Both the position numbers and the translations under genes were made by a program. Below are positions 1 to 9,215 of a stretch of DNA of 61,163 nucleotides, one piece after another. Origin of the DNA: Acidimicrobiia bacterium (lineage in GTDB: Bacteria > Actinomycetota > Acidimicrobiia > Spongiisociales > Spongiisociaceae); contig VXMP01000088.1 of the NCBI GenBank assembly GCA_009841075.1, positions 1-61,163 on the forward strand, given 5' to 3'. Position 1 is the stretch's first letter. Each line of letters begins with the position of its first letter. Under the pieces are notes generated by a model that was not told where the DNA came from, made no database searches, and was given only the letters and a program-made list of their open reading frames with translations.

Positions 1-151
1 GCGAAAAAACGCTTCCCAAGCAGCTCAAAATCACCTCAAAGGGGAGTTCGTTGGGCTTCGGTTGGAGTGCCCCGAAAGGCCGATTCAAGAAGGTTTCTGA
101 TGGCAAAAGGGAGGCCGGTTTCCCAAACAATACTGGGGTTCGGCGTGCCTT
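1..151. other. Left edge, no gene recognised
   Basis: No convincing coding sequence or RNA is seen before the 3' end of gcvPB. The plus-strand frame that opens at 67 is rich in Arg and Pro, runs antisense into gcvPB and looks like a shadow. The stretch is probably the downstream untranslated region of the gcv operon; no clear terminator hairpin was identified. Confidence 0.5.
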
Positions 152-1630
152 CTAAACGTCTTCCTGCCACCTCAGTACGGGGCGGCGGGCGGCAGTGGTC
201 TCGTCAAGGCGGCCGATCGGAGCGGTCCAAGGTGCCTGATGCAACATGTCGGGATCCTGCTTTGCTTCCTCTGCCACCGCGATCATCGCTTCGGCGAGAG
301 CTTCGATCTCCTCAGGGGGTTCCGATTCGGTGGGTTCTATCATCAGCGCCTCCTCCACGATCAAGGGAAAGTAGACCGTGGGGGGATGGAAACCGTGGTC
401 GATCAGCCGTTTGGCTATGTCGTAGGTAGCCACCCCATGGTCTCGGCGCTGGCGTGACCCCGAAAAGACCACCTCGTGCAGCACCGGACGGTCATAGGGC
501 AGGTCGAAGTGGCCATGCAGCAGGGCTCGCATGTAGTTGGCGTTCAAAACCGCCTGCCCGGAGGCCGCCCGCAGACCCTCCAGACCCAAAGCCCGCAGAT
601 AGGTGTAGGCCCGGACCAAAACCCCGGCGTTACCGTGGAACTGCTGCATAGGGCCGATGGTTCGCTCCGGTTCGGCAAGCCGTACCAGACCGTCCGGGTC
701 TGCCTCCACGATCGGCGTGGGAAGGTAGGGTGCCAGCTCCGAGTTGCAGCAGACCGGTCCGGCACCCGGGCCGCCGCCTCCGTGGGGGGTGCTGAAGCTT
801 TTGTGCAGGTTGAGGTGGACTACGTCGAAGCCCAGGTCGCCGTAACGGATCCGGCCCATGATGGCGTTGAAGTTGGCACCGTCTCCGTACAGGTAGGCCC
901 CGGCCTCGTGGATCAGGTCGGCCACCTCTTCGATGTCTTGTTCCCACAGGCCCAAGGTGTTGGGGGCGGTAACCATCACCCCGGCCACCGTGTCGTCAAG
1001 CTCGCGTTCGATGGTTTTGCGGTCGAGCGACCCGTTCTCCGCGGTCGGGATCTGGGTGACCTGGTAGCCGACCATCGCGGCGGTGGCCGGATTGGTTCCG
1101 TGAGCCGAATCCGGTACCAGAATGCGCCGCCTCTGCTCGAACTCCCCTCGATCCTGAAGCGCCCGAGAGATCATGAGTACGCCGGCCAACTCCCCGTGCG
1201 CTCCCGCCGCCGGTGCCAGGCTGACCCCTTTCAATCCGGTTAGCTCGCCCAATCCTTGGCGCAGCTCCAGCATGAGGCGGAGGGTTCCCTGCGCATCCTC
1301 CGGCGCGCTCAAAGGATGCGCCTGGGCGAACCCCGGCAGGGAGGCCATCACATCATTGACCTTAGGGTTGTACTTCATGGTGCAGGAACCGAGCGGATAG
1401 GTACCGGAATCAATACCGAAGTTGCGGACCGACATCTCCGTGTAGTAGCGAACCAGCTCGCTCTGGCTCAGCTCGGGGAGTTTTACCGATTCTCGGAGCA
1501 GATGGGATTCGGGCAGCGGCGTGGTCGGACCTTCCCAGGCGGGAATCCCGACCGCCCGCCGTCCCGGTGCGCTGCGATCAAAGCTGAGGAGGGCACCGAA
1601 GTCGGCGGTACCGGGTCGGGGGGCGCTCAC
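152..1630 (-). CDS. gcvPB: Glycine dehydrogenase (decarboxylating) subunit 2, split P-protein
   Basis: This is the PLP-carrying half of the glycine cleavage P-protein, which decarboxylates glycine and passes the aminomethyl group to lipoyl GcvH. The 492-residue length fits subunit 2. Visible family motifs are YPLGSCTMKYNP near residue 80, HGTNPATAAM, and the PLP-lysine segment NLHKSFSTPHGGGGPG near residue 275. The start is a GTG that overlaps the gcvPA stop by 4 nt (GTGA), which implies translational coupling. It is the last gene of the gcvT-gcvH-gcvPA-gcvPB run. The split P-protein differs from the fused ~950-residue form of proteobacteria. The assignment is secure. Confidence 0.96.
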   Translation of the reverse strand: MSAPRPGTADFGALLSFDRSAPGRRAVGIPAWEGPTTPLPESHLLRESVKLPELSQSELVRYYTEMSVRNFGIDSGTYPLGSCTMKYNPKVNDVMASLPGFAQAHPLSAPEDAQGTLRLMLELRQGLGELTGLKGVSLAPAAGAHGELAGVLMISRALQDRGEFEQRRRILVPDSAHGTNPATAAMVGYQVTQIPTAENGSLDRKTIERELDDTVAGVMVTAPNTLGLWEQDIEEVADLIHEAGAYLYGDGANFNAIMGRIRYGDLGFDVVHLNLHKSFSTPHGGGGPGAGPVCCNSELAPYLPTPIVEADPDGLVRLAEPERTIGPMQQFHGNAGVLVRAYTYLRALGLEGLRAASGQAVLNANYMRALLHGHFDLPYDRPVLHEVVFSGSRQRRDHGVATYDIAKRLIDHGFHPPTVYFPLIVEEALMIEPTESEPPEEIEALAEAMIAVAEEAKQDPDMLHQAPWTAPIGRLDETTAARRPVLRWQEDV

Positions 1631-2997
1631 CTTGACCCTCCGATCTCGGCCAGAGCGTCGATCAGGACGTCCACATGGGCTTCGGGAGTGGTTTCGGTGA
1701 CGGCGAAAAGCAGGGCATCCCGAGCTTCCGGTTCGGCCCGTTCCGATACGTCCAGGCCGGCGACAATGCCTCGCTCGGAGAGCCGAGCCGCCAACTCGGG
1801 GGCCGGTATGGGGCCGCGCACCAGAAACTCCTGGAACCAGGGACCGCGCTCCGGTATCTCATACCCCGACAGGGCTTGGATGCGGGAAGCGGCATGATGG
1901 GCTTTCTGGTAGCACAGCTCGGCCGATTCGCGCAGCCCGACCGGCCCGAGCGTTTGCATGGTTATAGTGAAGGCCAGGGCGATCAGGGACTGGGCGGTGG
2001 ACACGTTTGAGGTAGCCCGTTCCCTCCGGATGAACTGCTCGCGGGCCTGGAGGGTGAGGACATAGCCGGTTCTTGGTCCCGATTCGCTGTGGGGTGGGGC
2101 AGACAGCTCCTTGGTTTGACCGACGATACGCCCAGGCATTTGGCGAAGATATTTTTTGCGCGCCGCGAACAATCCCACCGAAGGGCCTCCGAAGGCGGGA
2201 GTACCGGCCAGGTCACGGCCTTCGCCGGTAACGATGTCGGCACCGGCTTCTCCGGGTGATCTCAACATACCCAAGGCAAACGGGTCGGCCACCGCCACCA
2301 ATAAGGCACCCACCCGATGCGCGGCCTGCGCCATCGGCTCCAGGTCGACGATGGTGCCGAGAAAGTCGGGCTGCTGGGCGACCAGGCAGGCGTGTTCCTC
2401 TCCGATTTCATCGACACCTGCCACCAGGTCCACCTCGATCCCGGCACCATGTGCGTAGGTTCCTACCACCCCGGCGGTTCCGGGATGGATGGGCTCGAGC
2501 AGCGCCACCGTCTTTCGTTTGGTAACCCGGGTGGCCAGCAGGCAGGCTTCGGCGGTGGAGGTGGCCACGTCGTATAGACCGGCGTTTGACACGTCCATTC
2601 CGGTCAGCTCGCACACCACCGACTGGTATTCGAAGGTGGACTGCAGGGTTCCCTGGCTGATCTCGGGCTGGTAGGGGGTGTAGGAGGTGGCGTATTCCGA
2701 GCGGAAGACCAGACGATCGGTGATAGAGGGTATGTACCTCCGATAGGCACCCGCTCCGAGGAAATTGGGCTCGGTAGGGGCTCGGTTCTGGTCGGCCAGC
2801 CGCCCCAGCAGCGTGACCAATTCGGGCTCGGTTAAGGAGGGCAGCAGATCAATGGCCGGGTTTCGTAGGTCATCGGGTAGATCGGCGAACAGGTCTTCAA
2901 CCGAATCCACCCCCACCCGCGCCAACATCTTGGCTCGGTCGGCCGGGGTAGCCGGTATATAAGGATGGGGTGAGGCGGCGGGTTTGGTAGGAGACAC
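1627..2997 (-). CDS. gcvPA: Glycine dehydrogenase (decarboxylating) subunit 1, split P-protein
   Basis: This is the 456-residue N-terminal-type half of the P-protein, which pairs with GcvPB to form the decarboxylase. Family features seen include an N-terminal segment with PYIPATPADRAKML, the GAGAYRRYIPSI motif near residue 80, YTPYQPEISQGTLQ, and a C-terminal GIVAGLDV stretch. The start is GTG, 3 nt after the gcvH stop, and the 3' end overlaps gcvPB by 4 nt, so the gene sits in one transcription unit with gcvT and gcvH. Nothing appears truncated. Confidence 0.96.
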   Translation of the reverse strand: MSPTKPAASPHPYIPATPADRAKMLARVGVDSVEDLFADLPDDLRNPAIDLLPSLTEPELVTLLGRLADQNRAPTEPNFLGAGAYRRYIPSITDRLVFRSEYATSYTPYQPEISQGTLQSTFEYQSVVCELTGMDVSNAGLYDVATSTAEACLLATRVTKRKTVALLEPIHPGTAGVVGTYAHGAGIEVDLVAGVDEIGEEHACLVAQQPDFLGTIVDLEPMAQAAHRVGALLVAVADPFALGMLRSPGEAGADIVTGEGRDLAGTPAFGGPSVGLFAARKKYLRQMPGRIVGQTKELSAPPHSESGPRTGYVLTLQAREQFIRRERATSNVSTAQSLIALAFTITMQTLGPVGLRESAELCYQKAHHAASRIQALSGYEIPERGPWFQEFLVRGPIPAPELAARLSERGIVAGLDVSERAEPEARDALLFAVTETTPEAHVDVLIDALAEIGGSR

Positions 2998-3000
2998 CGT

Positions 3001-3405
3001 TCAGTTGGTTTCCAGAAACGAGAGGTAACCGGCGGCGTCCAGGAGTCCGTCCAGGTCCGACTCCTCGGCAACCTGCACCTGGACCATCCAACCTTCATCG
3101 TAGGGGGAGGTGTTCACCAAATCCGGCTGGTCTTCGAGGTTCCGGTTGACCGCCACCACCTCGCCTCTGACCGGGGTGTAGAGGTCGGCTACGGTTTTGG
3201 TCGACTCGATCTCGGCGCACACATCGCCGGCTTCTACCGTTTCGTCTTCCACCTGATAATCCAGGAACACCACATCGCCGACATGATCCTGGGCGTAGTC
3301 GGTGATGCCGATGGTTATCAGGTTCGGATTATCCGGGTCGCGGCGGATCCACTCGTGGGAGTCGGTGTACAAAAGGTGGTCGGGAGTCTCGTAGTCCATC
3401 TTCAT
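3001..3405 (-). CDS. gcvH: Glycine cleavage system H protein
   Basis: GcvH carries the lipoyl arm that shuttles the aminomethyl group between the P, T and L proteins. The 134-residue length is typical. The lipoylation segment ESTKTVADLYTPVRGEV contains the acceptor lysine near residue 71 within the expected ES-x-K context. The C-terminus has the usual DEGWMVQV segment. The ATG start overlaps the end of gcvT by 4 nt, and gcvPA follows after 3 nt. No lipoyl ligase or L-protein gene is in the window, so lipoylation and the E3 partner must be encoded elsewhere. Confidence 0.95.
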   Translation of the reverse strand: MKMDYETPDHLLYTDSHEWIRRDPDNPNLITIGITDYAQDHVGDVVFLDYQVEDETVEAGDVCAEIESTKTVADLYTPVRGEVVAVNRNLEDQPDLVNTSPYDEGWMVQVQVAEESDLDGLLDAAGYLSFLETN

Positions 3406-4508
3406 GAAGGTCTCGACTTTCGATAGAACGGGCGGTTTACGACCACAACCGGTAGGGCACGACCTCGTACATCCACCTCCAGCATCAATCCCGGCTTAGC
3501 ATACGCGACCGGAAGGTAGGCCATGGCGATTCCGTGCCGCAGACTGGGGCTGAAGGTACCGCTGGTGAGGTAGGCGATCGGTTCGGTCACCTCCGGCGCG
3601 TGTACCGGAAAGCCTGCTCTGGGAACCCCGCGGTCACGGGCCGCAAGATGGGTCAGTTTACGGATGGGCGAGGAGGTTTGGGCATCGATCAGGGCCGAGC
3701 GTCCGGTGAACGGGGCACCGTCTTGGAAGGTGACTGCAAAACCTAGACCGGCCTCAAACGGAAGAATGGTCGGGTCAAGTTCGTTGCCGTATAGAGGTAG
3801 GGCGGCTTCCAGGCGGAGGGTGTCTCGGGCGCCGAGACCGCACGGGGTGGCCCCGCCCGAAAGTAGGGCATCCCATAATGCTTCGGCATGCTCGGCCGGG
3901 ACCACGCATTCCCCGCCCTCTTCTCCGGTATAGCCGGTGCGGGCGAAAAAAGCTTTACCGCCTTTCCAGTCGATCTCACCACATTGGCGGGGTTTCCACC
4001 CACCGACGTCGATGTCGAAGACCTGGCTGAGCAGGGGGACGGCATCCGGACCTTGAATTGCCAGCATCACCGTCTCTGCGGTCACTTCGACCGCCTGGTC
4101 GGGTGCTACCGCTCGAAGGCGCTCAAAGTCGGAAACGGCATTGGAAGCGTTGTGAACTACCAGCCAGGACTCTTCGCCGACGTGGTAGACGATGACGTCG
4201 TCCTCGATTCCTCCGGATTCGTTGCAATACAGCGAATAGTATGCGGCACCGACCTTAATGGAGGTCACGTCGAAGGTGGTGACCGATCGAAGCCTCGATC
4301 CGGCCCCGGGTCCTTTGACCCAAGCCCTACCCAGGTGGGAAATATCGAAAACCCCGACACCCTCCCGCGCCGTCTGATGTTCGGCGATTATCCCCTGATA
4401 TTGGAGGGGCATTTCCCATCCGGCGAAGGGAGCAAAACGGGCACCGAGCGACTCATGTCGTTGGCGAAGCGGGAGGCGGATCAATCCCTTTCCGCCCTGT
4501 TGTGACAC
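3402..4508 (-). CDS. gcvT: Glycine cleavage system T protein (aminomethyltransferase)
   Basis: GcvT transfers the methylene unit from aminomethyl-GcvH to tetrahydrofolate and releases ammonia. The 368-residue length is normal. Recognisable features are the N-terminal HESLGARFAPFAGWEMPLQY, VFDISHLGRAWVKGPGA, the folate-site region with YTGEEGGECVVP, and the C-terminal GFPVHA. The start is GTG. It is the first gene of the gcv operon, and nitrobindin on the same strand ends 50 nt upstream. A T-protein paralogue such as YgfZ is less likely because it lies directly before gcvH and gcvPA. Confidence 0.95.
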   Translation of the reverse strand: MSQQGGKGLIRLPLRQRHESLGARFAPFAGWEMPLQYQGIIAEHQTAREGVGVFDISHLGRAWVKGPGAGSRLRSVTTFDVTSIKVGAAYYSLYCNESGGIEDDVIVYHVGEESWLVVHNASNAVSDFERLRAVAPDQAVEVTAETVMLAIQGPDAVPLLSQVFDIDVGGWKPRQCGEIDWKGGKAFFARTGYTGEEGGECVVPAEHAEALWDALLSGGATPCGLGARDTLRLEAALPLYGNELDPTILPFEAGLGFAVTFQDGAPFTGRSALIDAQTSSPIRKLTHLAARDRGVPRAGFPVHAPEVTEPIAYLTSGTFSPSLRHGIAMAYLPVAYAKPGLMLEVDVRGRALPVVVVNRPFYRKSRPS

Positions 4509-4558
4509 CGGGCGACTATATCACATTTCGGAACAAAATTAGAAAGGGGGCCTCTCGG
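4509..4558 (-). promoter_or_regulatory. Possible gcv operon promoter region
   Basis: This 50-nt gap separates nitrobindin from gcvT and is locally AT-richer than its surroundings. Read on the minus strand it contains a TATAGT hexamer about 18 nt after a weak TTCTAA, a plausible but poor sigma-A promoter. It is too short for a glycine riboswitch and none was seen. Read-through from msrA-nitrobindin is equally possible. Confidence 0.25.
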
Positions 4559-5050
4559 TTACAGCCGGATAAGTTCGGCTTCAAGATGGGTTTGAAGGGG
4601 TTGGCCGACCGCTGCCATCCCCAGTTGATATCGCATGGTATCGCCTGTCACTTCGATGCGACGCTCCACCCGGGATACCTCTATAGCGGTAGGACTTAAC
4701 CCCACCGACTCCGACCGGAACCGGATCCGAGAGCCGTCTATCTCTCCGGTATGAACCTCGACGATTCCGATCGGTTGGGCGATCACCAACTCGATCCGAT
4801 CAGGATCCGTAGTTCGGATATAACCCGTTTCGGAGTGGAGCGGCTCGCCGTTTCCCACCCGTCTGGTTCGTTGTCGGTAGGTGACGAACGGTTTACCGGG
4901 CCCGGGGTTAAACGAAGATTCCTCCAGATATTCGAACGGGCTGATGGTCGGGTATCGGCCGCTACCTTGGCCCTTCCAGGTTCCGAACAGAAAAGCCAGT
5001 CGGGCCAGATCCGGATGGGATGGGGTCACCTGGCTGCCGGAACCTGGCAT
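4559..5050 (-). CDS. Nitrobindin family heme-binding protein (former DUF1794)
   Basis: The 163-residue protein matches the bacterial nitrobindin/THAP4-like beta-barrel family, ferric heme proteins that bind or isomerise reactive nitrogen species. Diagnostic are [14 protein letters not shown] near residue 29, the F-x-Y-x-E-E segment that follows, GKPF-x-x-Y-R-Q, and a histidine (LQTHLEAEL) near the C-terminus where the heme ligand sits in the family. The ATG start lies inside the 3' end of msrA (25-nt overlap), so the true start could be slightly downstream. Pairing with MsrA suggests shared oxidative or nitrosative defence; that is inference. Confidence 0.88.
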   Translation of the reverse strand: MPGSGSQVTPSHPDLARLAFLFGTWKGQGSGRYPTISPFEYLEESSFNPGPGKPFVTYRQRTRRVGNGEPLHSETGYIRTTDPDRIELVIAQPIGIVEVHTGEIDGSRIRFRSESVGLSPTAIEVSRVERRIEVTGDTMRYQLGMAAVGQPLQTHLEAELIRL

Positions 5051-5667
5051 GATACGCCGGTACCTTTCAACCCGCAGTAGCCGTTGGGGATCTTGGCCAG
5101 ATACTGCTGGTGATAGTCCTCGGCGTAGTAGAAGGGGGGAGCTTCTCTGATTTCGGTGGTGATCGGTCCGAAACCTCGGGCCTGCAGGTCATTTTCGTAG
5201 GTTTCCCTGGTTTGTTCGGCCAGCTTGGACTGGGCGTCGGACGTCCAGTAGATAGCCGACCGATATTGGGTACCTCGGTCGTTACCCTGCCGCATCCCCT
5301 GGGTGGGGTTGTGTTCCTCCCAGAATCGTTTCAGCAGATCGGCGTAGGAAACCTGGTTCGGATCGAACACCACCAGCACGGCTTCGGTGTGGCCGGTGGC
5401 ACCGCTGCAAACCTCCCGATAGGTGGGGTTGGGGGTGTATCCCCCCTGATATCCGGCGGCGGTGGTGTAGACGCCGGGGATTTGCCAGTAGATGCGCTCC
5501 ACCCCCCAGAAACAGCCCATCCCGAAATAGGCGGTCTCCATATCGGAAGGGAAGGGAGGTGCTATCGGCCGCCCGTGTACGAAATGGGGCAACGGCGACA
5601 GGATGGGGGTTTCCCGGCCTGTTAGGGCCTGCTCTGGGGTTACCGGCATACTCTTGGTACCAAACAT
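5026..5667 (-). CDS. msrA: Peptide methionine-S-sulfoxide reductase MsrA
   Basis: MsrA reduces the S epimer of methionine sulfoxide in proteins. The catalytic GCFWG motif (Cys near residue 51) is followed by [12 protein letters not shown], a [12 protein letters not shown] segment and [10 protein letters not shown], all canonical. Resolving-type cysteines occur near the C-terminus (GYCG and VSCQ). The length of 213 residues with a ~45-residue N-terminal extension is usual for actinobacterial MsrA. No signal peptide is seen, so it is probably cytoplasmic. It overlaps the following nitrobindin gene. The separate methionine-R-sulfoxide reductase is encoded near 48.1-48.5 kb. Confidence 0.96.
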   Translation of the reverse strand: MFGTKSMPVTPEQALTGRETPILSPLPHFVHGRPIAPPFPSDMETAYFGMGCFWGVERIYWQIPGVYTTAAGYQGGYTPNPTYREVCSGATGHTEAVLVVFDPNQVSYADLLKRFWEEHNPTQGMRQGNDRGTQYRSAIYWTSDAQSKLAEQTRETYENDLQARGFGPITTEIREAPPFYYAEDYHQQYLAKIPNGYCGLKGTGVSCQVPAAR

Positions 5668-5765
5668 TTTTCACCGCCTTTAGGTATCCAGGCGATTCTA
5701 CCGGCTACTCCCTCCTAACCTACCCTTTGAGATTCCGGTGCCAAGTTTTGGAGGTGCTAAAGAAA

Positions 5766-6617
5766 ATGCGGGTCGGGGTAAATATTTTTTTGACCGACTA
5801 CTCTATCGAGCCGGTTCATTTGGGCGAGGAGCTGGAGGCTCGGGGTTACGAGTCACTCTGGGTAGCAGAGCACAGCCACATTCCTACCAGCCGGATAACC
5901 CCGTGGGGAGGACGGAAGAACGCCCCTCCGCTGCCCAAGGAATACTGGCACACACATGACTCCTTCGTGTCGCTGTCGGCGATAGCGGCCACCACCGACC
6001 GGCTGAGGGTGGGGACGGGGATCGCATTGATAGCGCAGCGGGATCCGATCTGGCTGGCCAAGGAGGTGGTGTCGCTCGACCACATCTCCAAAGGAAGGTT
6101 CGATTTCGGGATCGGCTTCGGCTGGAACCGGGAAGAGATGGCTAGCCACGGCGTGGATGCGGGCACCCGGTTCGAGTTGGTCAGGGAGAAGGTCAGGTTG
6201 ATGAAGGCGCTCTGGACCCAGGAGCGGGCTTCCTTTCAGGGGGAGATGATCCAACTGGAAGAGAGCTGGGCGTGGCCGAAGCCTTACCAGAAGCCTCATC
6301 CTCCGATATATATGGGGGGAGGGGGAGGGCCCAAGGGGTTGGCGGCTATAGCCGAATACTGCGACGGCTGGGTTCCGGTTTATCCGCAGAACCTGGCCGA
6401 GAAGATCGCCACCTTGCATCGGATGATGGAGGAGCGAGGCCGGAGTCCTTCCGAGGTTGAAATCGGAATCTACGGGGCGAAATACGATCAGGATCAGTGG
6501 AGTAAATGGGAGGAGATGGGGGTGAAACAGGTGCTTCTCTTCCTTCCTCCGGCACCGGCGGAGGTGGTGGTCCCCATCCTTGAGGAGCATCGTTTTCTGG
6601 TTGAGCGCCGGCTCTGA
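5766..6617 (+). CDS. LLM-class F420-dependent oxidoreductase (Rv2161c-like)
   Basis: This is a luciferase-like TIM-barrel oxidoreductase expected to use coenzyme F420, of the TIGR03619/Rv2161c type; the substrate is unknown. Family signatures are LGEELEARGYESLWVAEHSH near the N-terminus, RLRVGTGIALIAQRDP, KGRFDFGIGFGWNREE, and KPHPPIYMGG. The frame opens at 5559, but ATG 5766 is chosen because GGAGG lies about 11 nt before it and the beta-1 strand (MRVGVNIFL) begins there, giving 283 residues. It is divergent from msrA with a ~98-nt intergenic region. F420 use supports an actinobacterial host. Confidence 0.9.
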   Translation: MRVGVNIFLTDYSIEPVHLGEELEARGYESLWVAEHSHIPTSRITPWGGRKNAPPLPKEYWHTHDSFVSLSAIAATTDRLRVGTGIALIAQRDPIWLAKEVVSLDHISKGRFDFGIGFGWNREEMASHGVDAGTRFELVREKVRLMKALWTQERASFQGEMIQLEESWAWPKPYQKPHPPIYMGGGGGPKGLAAIAEYCDGWVPVYPQNLAEKIATLHRMMEERGRSPSEVEIGIYGAKYDQDQWSKWEEMGVKQVLLFLPPAPAEVVVPILEEHRFLVERRL

Positions 6618-6659
6618 CCACCTCGCTTTAAACCATATATCCGGGCTAAAATTGGCCCG

Positions 6660-8054
6660 GTGAGCACTAAGTGGTCGGTCATCCTCGGGGTTCTGGCGAT
6701 TTGCCTGCTTCCTGCTGCCGTATTAGCCCAGGAGTCGGGGGAGGCCTGCCCTTCGTCTTTGGAGTCGGCCGGTTTCGCCGACCTGGACAATCTGAGCGCC
6801 GAGTCGATCTCTGCTATCGACTGTGTGGCTTTCTACGGGATAACCAGAGGGACCAGCCCTACCACCTTCTCGCCTGGTGAACAGCTGACCCGATCCCAGA
6901 TGGCCCGTTTCCTGGTCAGAACCGTCGAGGCGATGGGGATTACCCTTTCCTCCTTCCCTTCCGCACCTTTCGAAGACATAGGCGGTCTCAATTCTGATGG
7001 ACGGCGCTCGGTAGCCCGGCTCTACGAACTGGGTATCACCCAGGGACGCCAGGCCAATCTGTTTGATCCGACCGGCTTGGTAGACCGATGGCAGATGGCT
7101 CTCTTTCTATCCCGCACCTTGTCGGCGGCCGGCCTGGAGGAACCGACCGCGGCCGAACCCCCGCCCTACCAGGATCTGGAAGGAATGTCCCAAGAGGTGG
7201 TGAACGCTATCGGCAGGTTGGCCGGATGGGGGGTGGAATGGCCTGGAGTGGAGGAGGTTTTTGATCCGAACCGCCCGGTAAATCGAGAGGAGATGGCTTT
7301 GCTGTTGGCCGCCGCTCTCGAGGCAGGCGGGGCGCGGCCCCTGAAAATGCACCTGGAATTGTCGGCCGAAACCTCCATGCACAACGAAGGAATAGTGGCC
7401 ACCGTCACGGTAACCCGAGGCGATGGAACTCCCTATCGAGGGAAGTTGGTAGACGTTTTCGTAGCTTGGCGAGGCCAGGAACCGGACGGCACCTGCCGGT
7501 TGGATGTGGATGCAACCATCAACGGCGTCGATTCTGGCACGTCGGTCGACTGCATCATCGACAAGGCCGACCCGCGTACCAACTTCGAAGGGCAGGTTAA
7601 GGTGAGCATCACCCATCGACCCCGCGCCGAGACCGACCGGGTTTTCGCCTGGACAGGTGATCTGGGCCAGGAGTTTCAGGTCTATTACCCCCATCAGGCC
7701 TGGGCCGACATCAAATGGGTCGACAGTCCGGAGCGGCTGGAGATAGAAGGCCCGCTGGAGGAGGACTACGGAGACGCCGCCGAGATCTACGTGGAATTGA
7801 TCGGCTCCCAAAGGCTGGGTAAACGCCTGGTGCTGATGATCATCCGTGATGGGGTGGTGGTGCATCTGGACTCGCGTACCACTCCCCGCACCGGAAGGGT
7901 GAACTTCCGCTATTTCGGCCCGAAGGATCCTTCCGACAAAAATGACGACCCGATGGTGGAGACGATCCGGGCCTTCTGGGACAAAAACGAGAACTCCATT
8001 TACGACGGTCCGGCCGAGTTATCGGACGAGACCACTATCACCTGGGATGACTAA
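6660..8054 (+). CDS. Secreted S-layer homology (SLH) domain protein
   Basis: The 464-residue protein has a clear signal peptide ending near residue 24 (LPAAVLAQES). Three SLH-type repeats follow at roughly residues 37-95, 100-160 and 165-225, each with the F-x-D and (L/V)-x-R-x-(Q/E)-M-A hallmarks (LTRSQMARFL, VDRWQMALFL, VNREEMALLL). SLH repeats normally tether proteins to secondary cell-wall polymers. The C-terminal half (about 230-464) is acidic, beta-rich and not recognised. GTG start. Its TAA stop abuts the ATG of the next gene with no gap, so it is the first gene of an envelope operon that continues to 13018. Confidence 0.85.
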   Translation: MSTKWSVILGVLAICLLPAAVLAQESGEACPSSLESAGFADLDNLSAESISAIDCVAFYGITRGTSPTTFSPGEQLTRSQMARFLVRTVEAMGITLSSFPSAPFEDIGGLNSDGRRSVARLYELGITQGRQANLFDPTGLVDRWQMALFLSRTLSAAGLEEPTAAEPPPYQDLEGMSQEVVNAIGRLAGWGVEWPGVEEVFDPNRPVNREEMALLLAAALEAGGARPLKMHLELSAETSMHNEGIVATVTVTRGDGTPYRGKLVDVFVAWRGQEPDGTCRLDVDATINGVDSGTSVDCIIDKADPRTNFEGQVKVSITHRPRAETDRVFAWTGDLGQEFQVYYPHQAWADIKWVDSPERLEIEGPLEEDYGDAAEIYVELIGSQRLGKRLVLMIIRDGVVVHLDSRTTPRTGRVNFRYFGPKDPSDKNDDPMVETIRAFWDKNENSIYDGPAELSDETTITWDD

Positions 8055-9188
8055 ATGACCAAAAAATCAGCACGCTTCGGAATAAAACCGGCTTGGATAG
8101 CGCCCGGATTGGTGGTTGCTCTTCTGGCCGCTGCCTGTGGAGGGGGAGGGGACGAAGGTAATGGATCGACGGATACCGCCCCGGTCACCGAGAACGGTGA
8201 GGCCGCTTCGGTAGCGAATCAGATAGACAACGGAGAAGGTTCCGAGGAGGAAGAGGAAGAGCCCGACTCGTTGTCGGACTATATAGGGTTTGACTTCGAC
8301 GACCCGGACGCCAGCGCCGCCTTTGCCGCCGACCTGGAGCGACAGGTGCAGGAGTCGATTGTCTCGTGTATGGCGCAGGAAGGGTTCGAATACATCCCGG
8401 TCGCCACGCCCGGACTGGGTGCCAATTTCGCTTTCAACGAGGAGGAATTCGCCCGGGAAAGCGGTTTCGGTATCACCACCTGGTACGGGCAGGAACAGGA
8501 CGTCCTCACCGAAGAAGAGAACTTTGTTGATCCTAATCTCGAGATCACCGAATCTCTTTCCGAGTCAGAGTTGGAAGCCTACAACCAGGTGCTTCATGGC
8601 GGTTTTGACGAGGGGAGCCTGGGTAGTGAGAACGGTGAGGTCAATATCGTCGACAGCTTTACCGGACGGGGATGTTGGGGACAGGCCTTCGATGAGGTCT
8701 ACGGTGCCCAGTTCCGGGTGTTTGAGGAGCTTGCCCCCCAATTTGAGGATCTGACCCAACGGGTTGAAGCGGATCCGCGTTACCTGGAAGCCAACGAAGA
8801 CTGGTCGGAATGCATGGCCGATCGGGGGCATACATACAGCAGTCAGGACGCCATGTATGAGGAAATCTTCGACTATTTCCAAGGGCAGTTGGACGAGATA
8901 ACCGGCGACGGAGGGTTTGTCGACCCGTTTGTCGGGATGAGCGAAGAGGAGATAGAGACGCTCACCGTCGAAGAGATGGAAAACCTGTTCGATCAGGCCT
9001 CTCAGGAAGCCCGGGCCGACATAGATCAGGACGCCCTAGAGGCTCTTCAGCAGGAGGAGATAGACCTGGCGGTGGCGGCGTTTGAATGTGGCGAGGACCT
9101 AGACGATCTCCTCCAGGAGCTTTACCGGGAATATGAGGCCGATTTTGTCAGAGATAATCGAGACGTTCTTGAGCAGCTTCGGTCCTGA
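8055..9188 (+). CDS. Acidic lipoprotein of unknown function
   Basis: The N-terminus has basic residues, a hydrophobic stretch and a lipobox (LLAAAC, Cys near residue 28), so it should be a lipid-anchored extracytoplasmic protein. A Gly/Asp/Glu-rich linker follows, then a very acidic body with several conserved-looking Cys contexts (SCMAQEGFEY, GRGCWG, ECMADRGH, FECGEDL). It starts immediately after the SLH gene stop and precedes an efflux adaptor by 27 nt. No enzymatic motif is visible. The position suggests a partner of the SLH protein or the ABC system; this is inferred only from operon structure. Confidence 0.75.
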   Translation: MTKKSARFGIKPAWIAPGLVVALLAAACGGGGDEGNGSTDTAPVTENGEAASVANQIDNGEGSEEEEEEPDSLSDYIGFDFDDPDASAAFAADLERQVQESIVSCMAQEGFEYIPVATPGLGANFAFNEEEFARESGFGITTWYGQEQDVLTEEENFVDPNLEITESLSESELEAYNQVLHGGFDEGSLGSENGEVNIVDSFTGRGCWGQAFDEVYGAQFRVFEELAPQFEDLTQRVEADPRYLEANEDWSECMADRGHTYSSQDAMYEEIFDYFQGQLDEITGDGGFVDPFVGMSEEEIETLTVEEMENLFDQASQEARADIDQDALEALQQEEIDLAVAAFECGEDLDDLLQELYREYEADFVRDNRDVLEQLRS

Positions 9189-9215
9189 TCCCCTCTCGGG
9201 AACCGGGATCAAGGC

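Noticed and set aside
476-1243. Long plus-strand frame antisense to gcvPB (255 codons)
   Set aside because: It mirrors a highly conserved enzyme gene, is Val/Gly/Arg-rich with no family features, and arises from GC-rich third positions.
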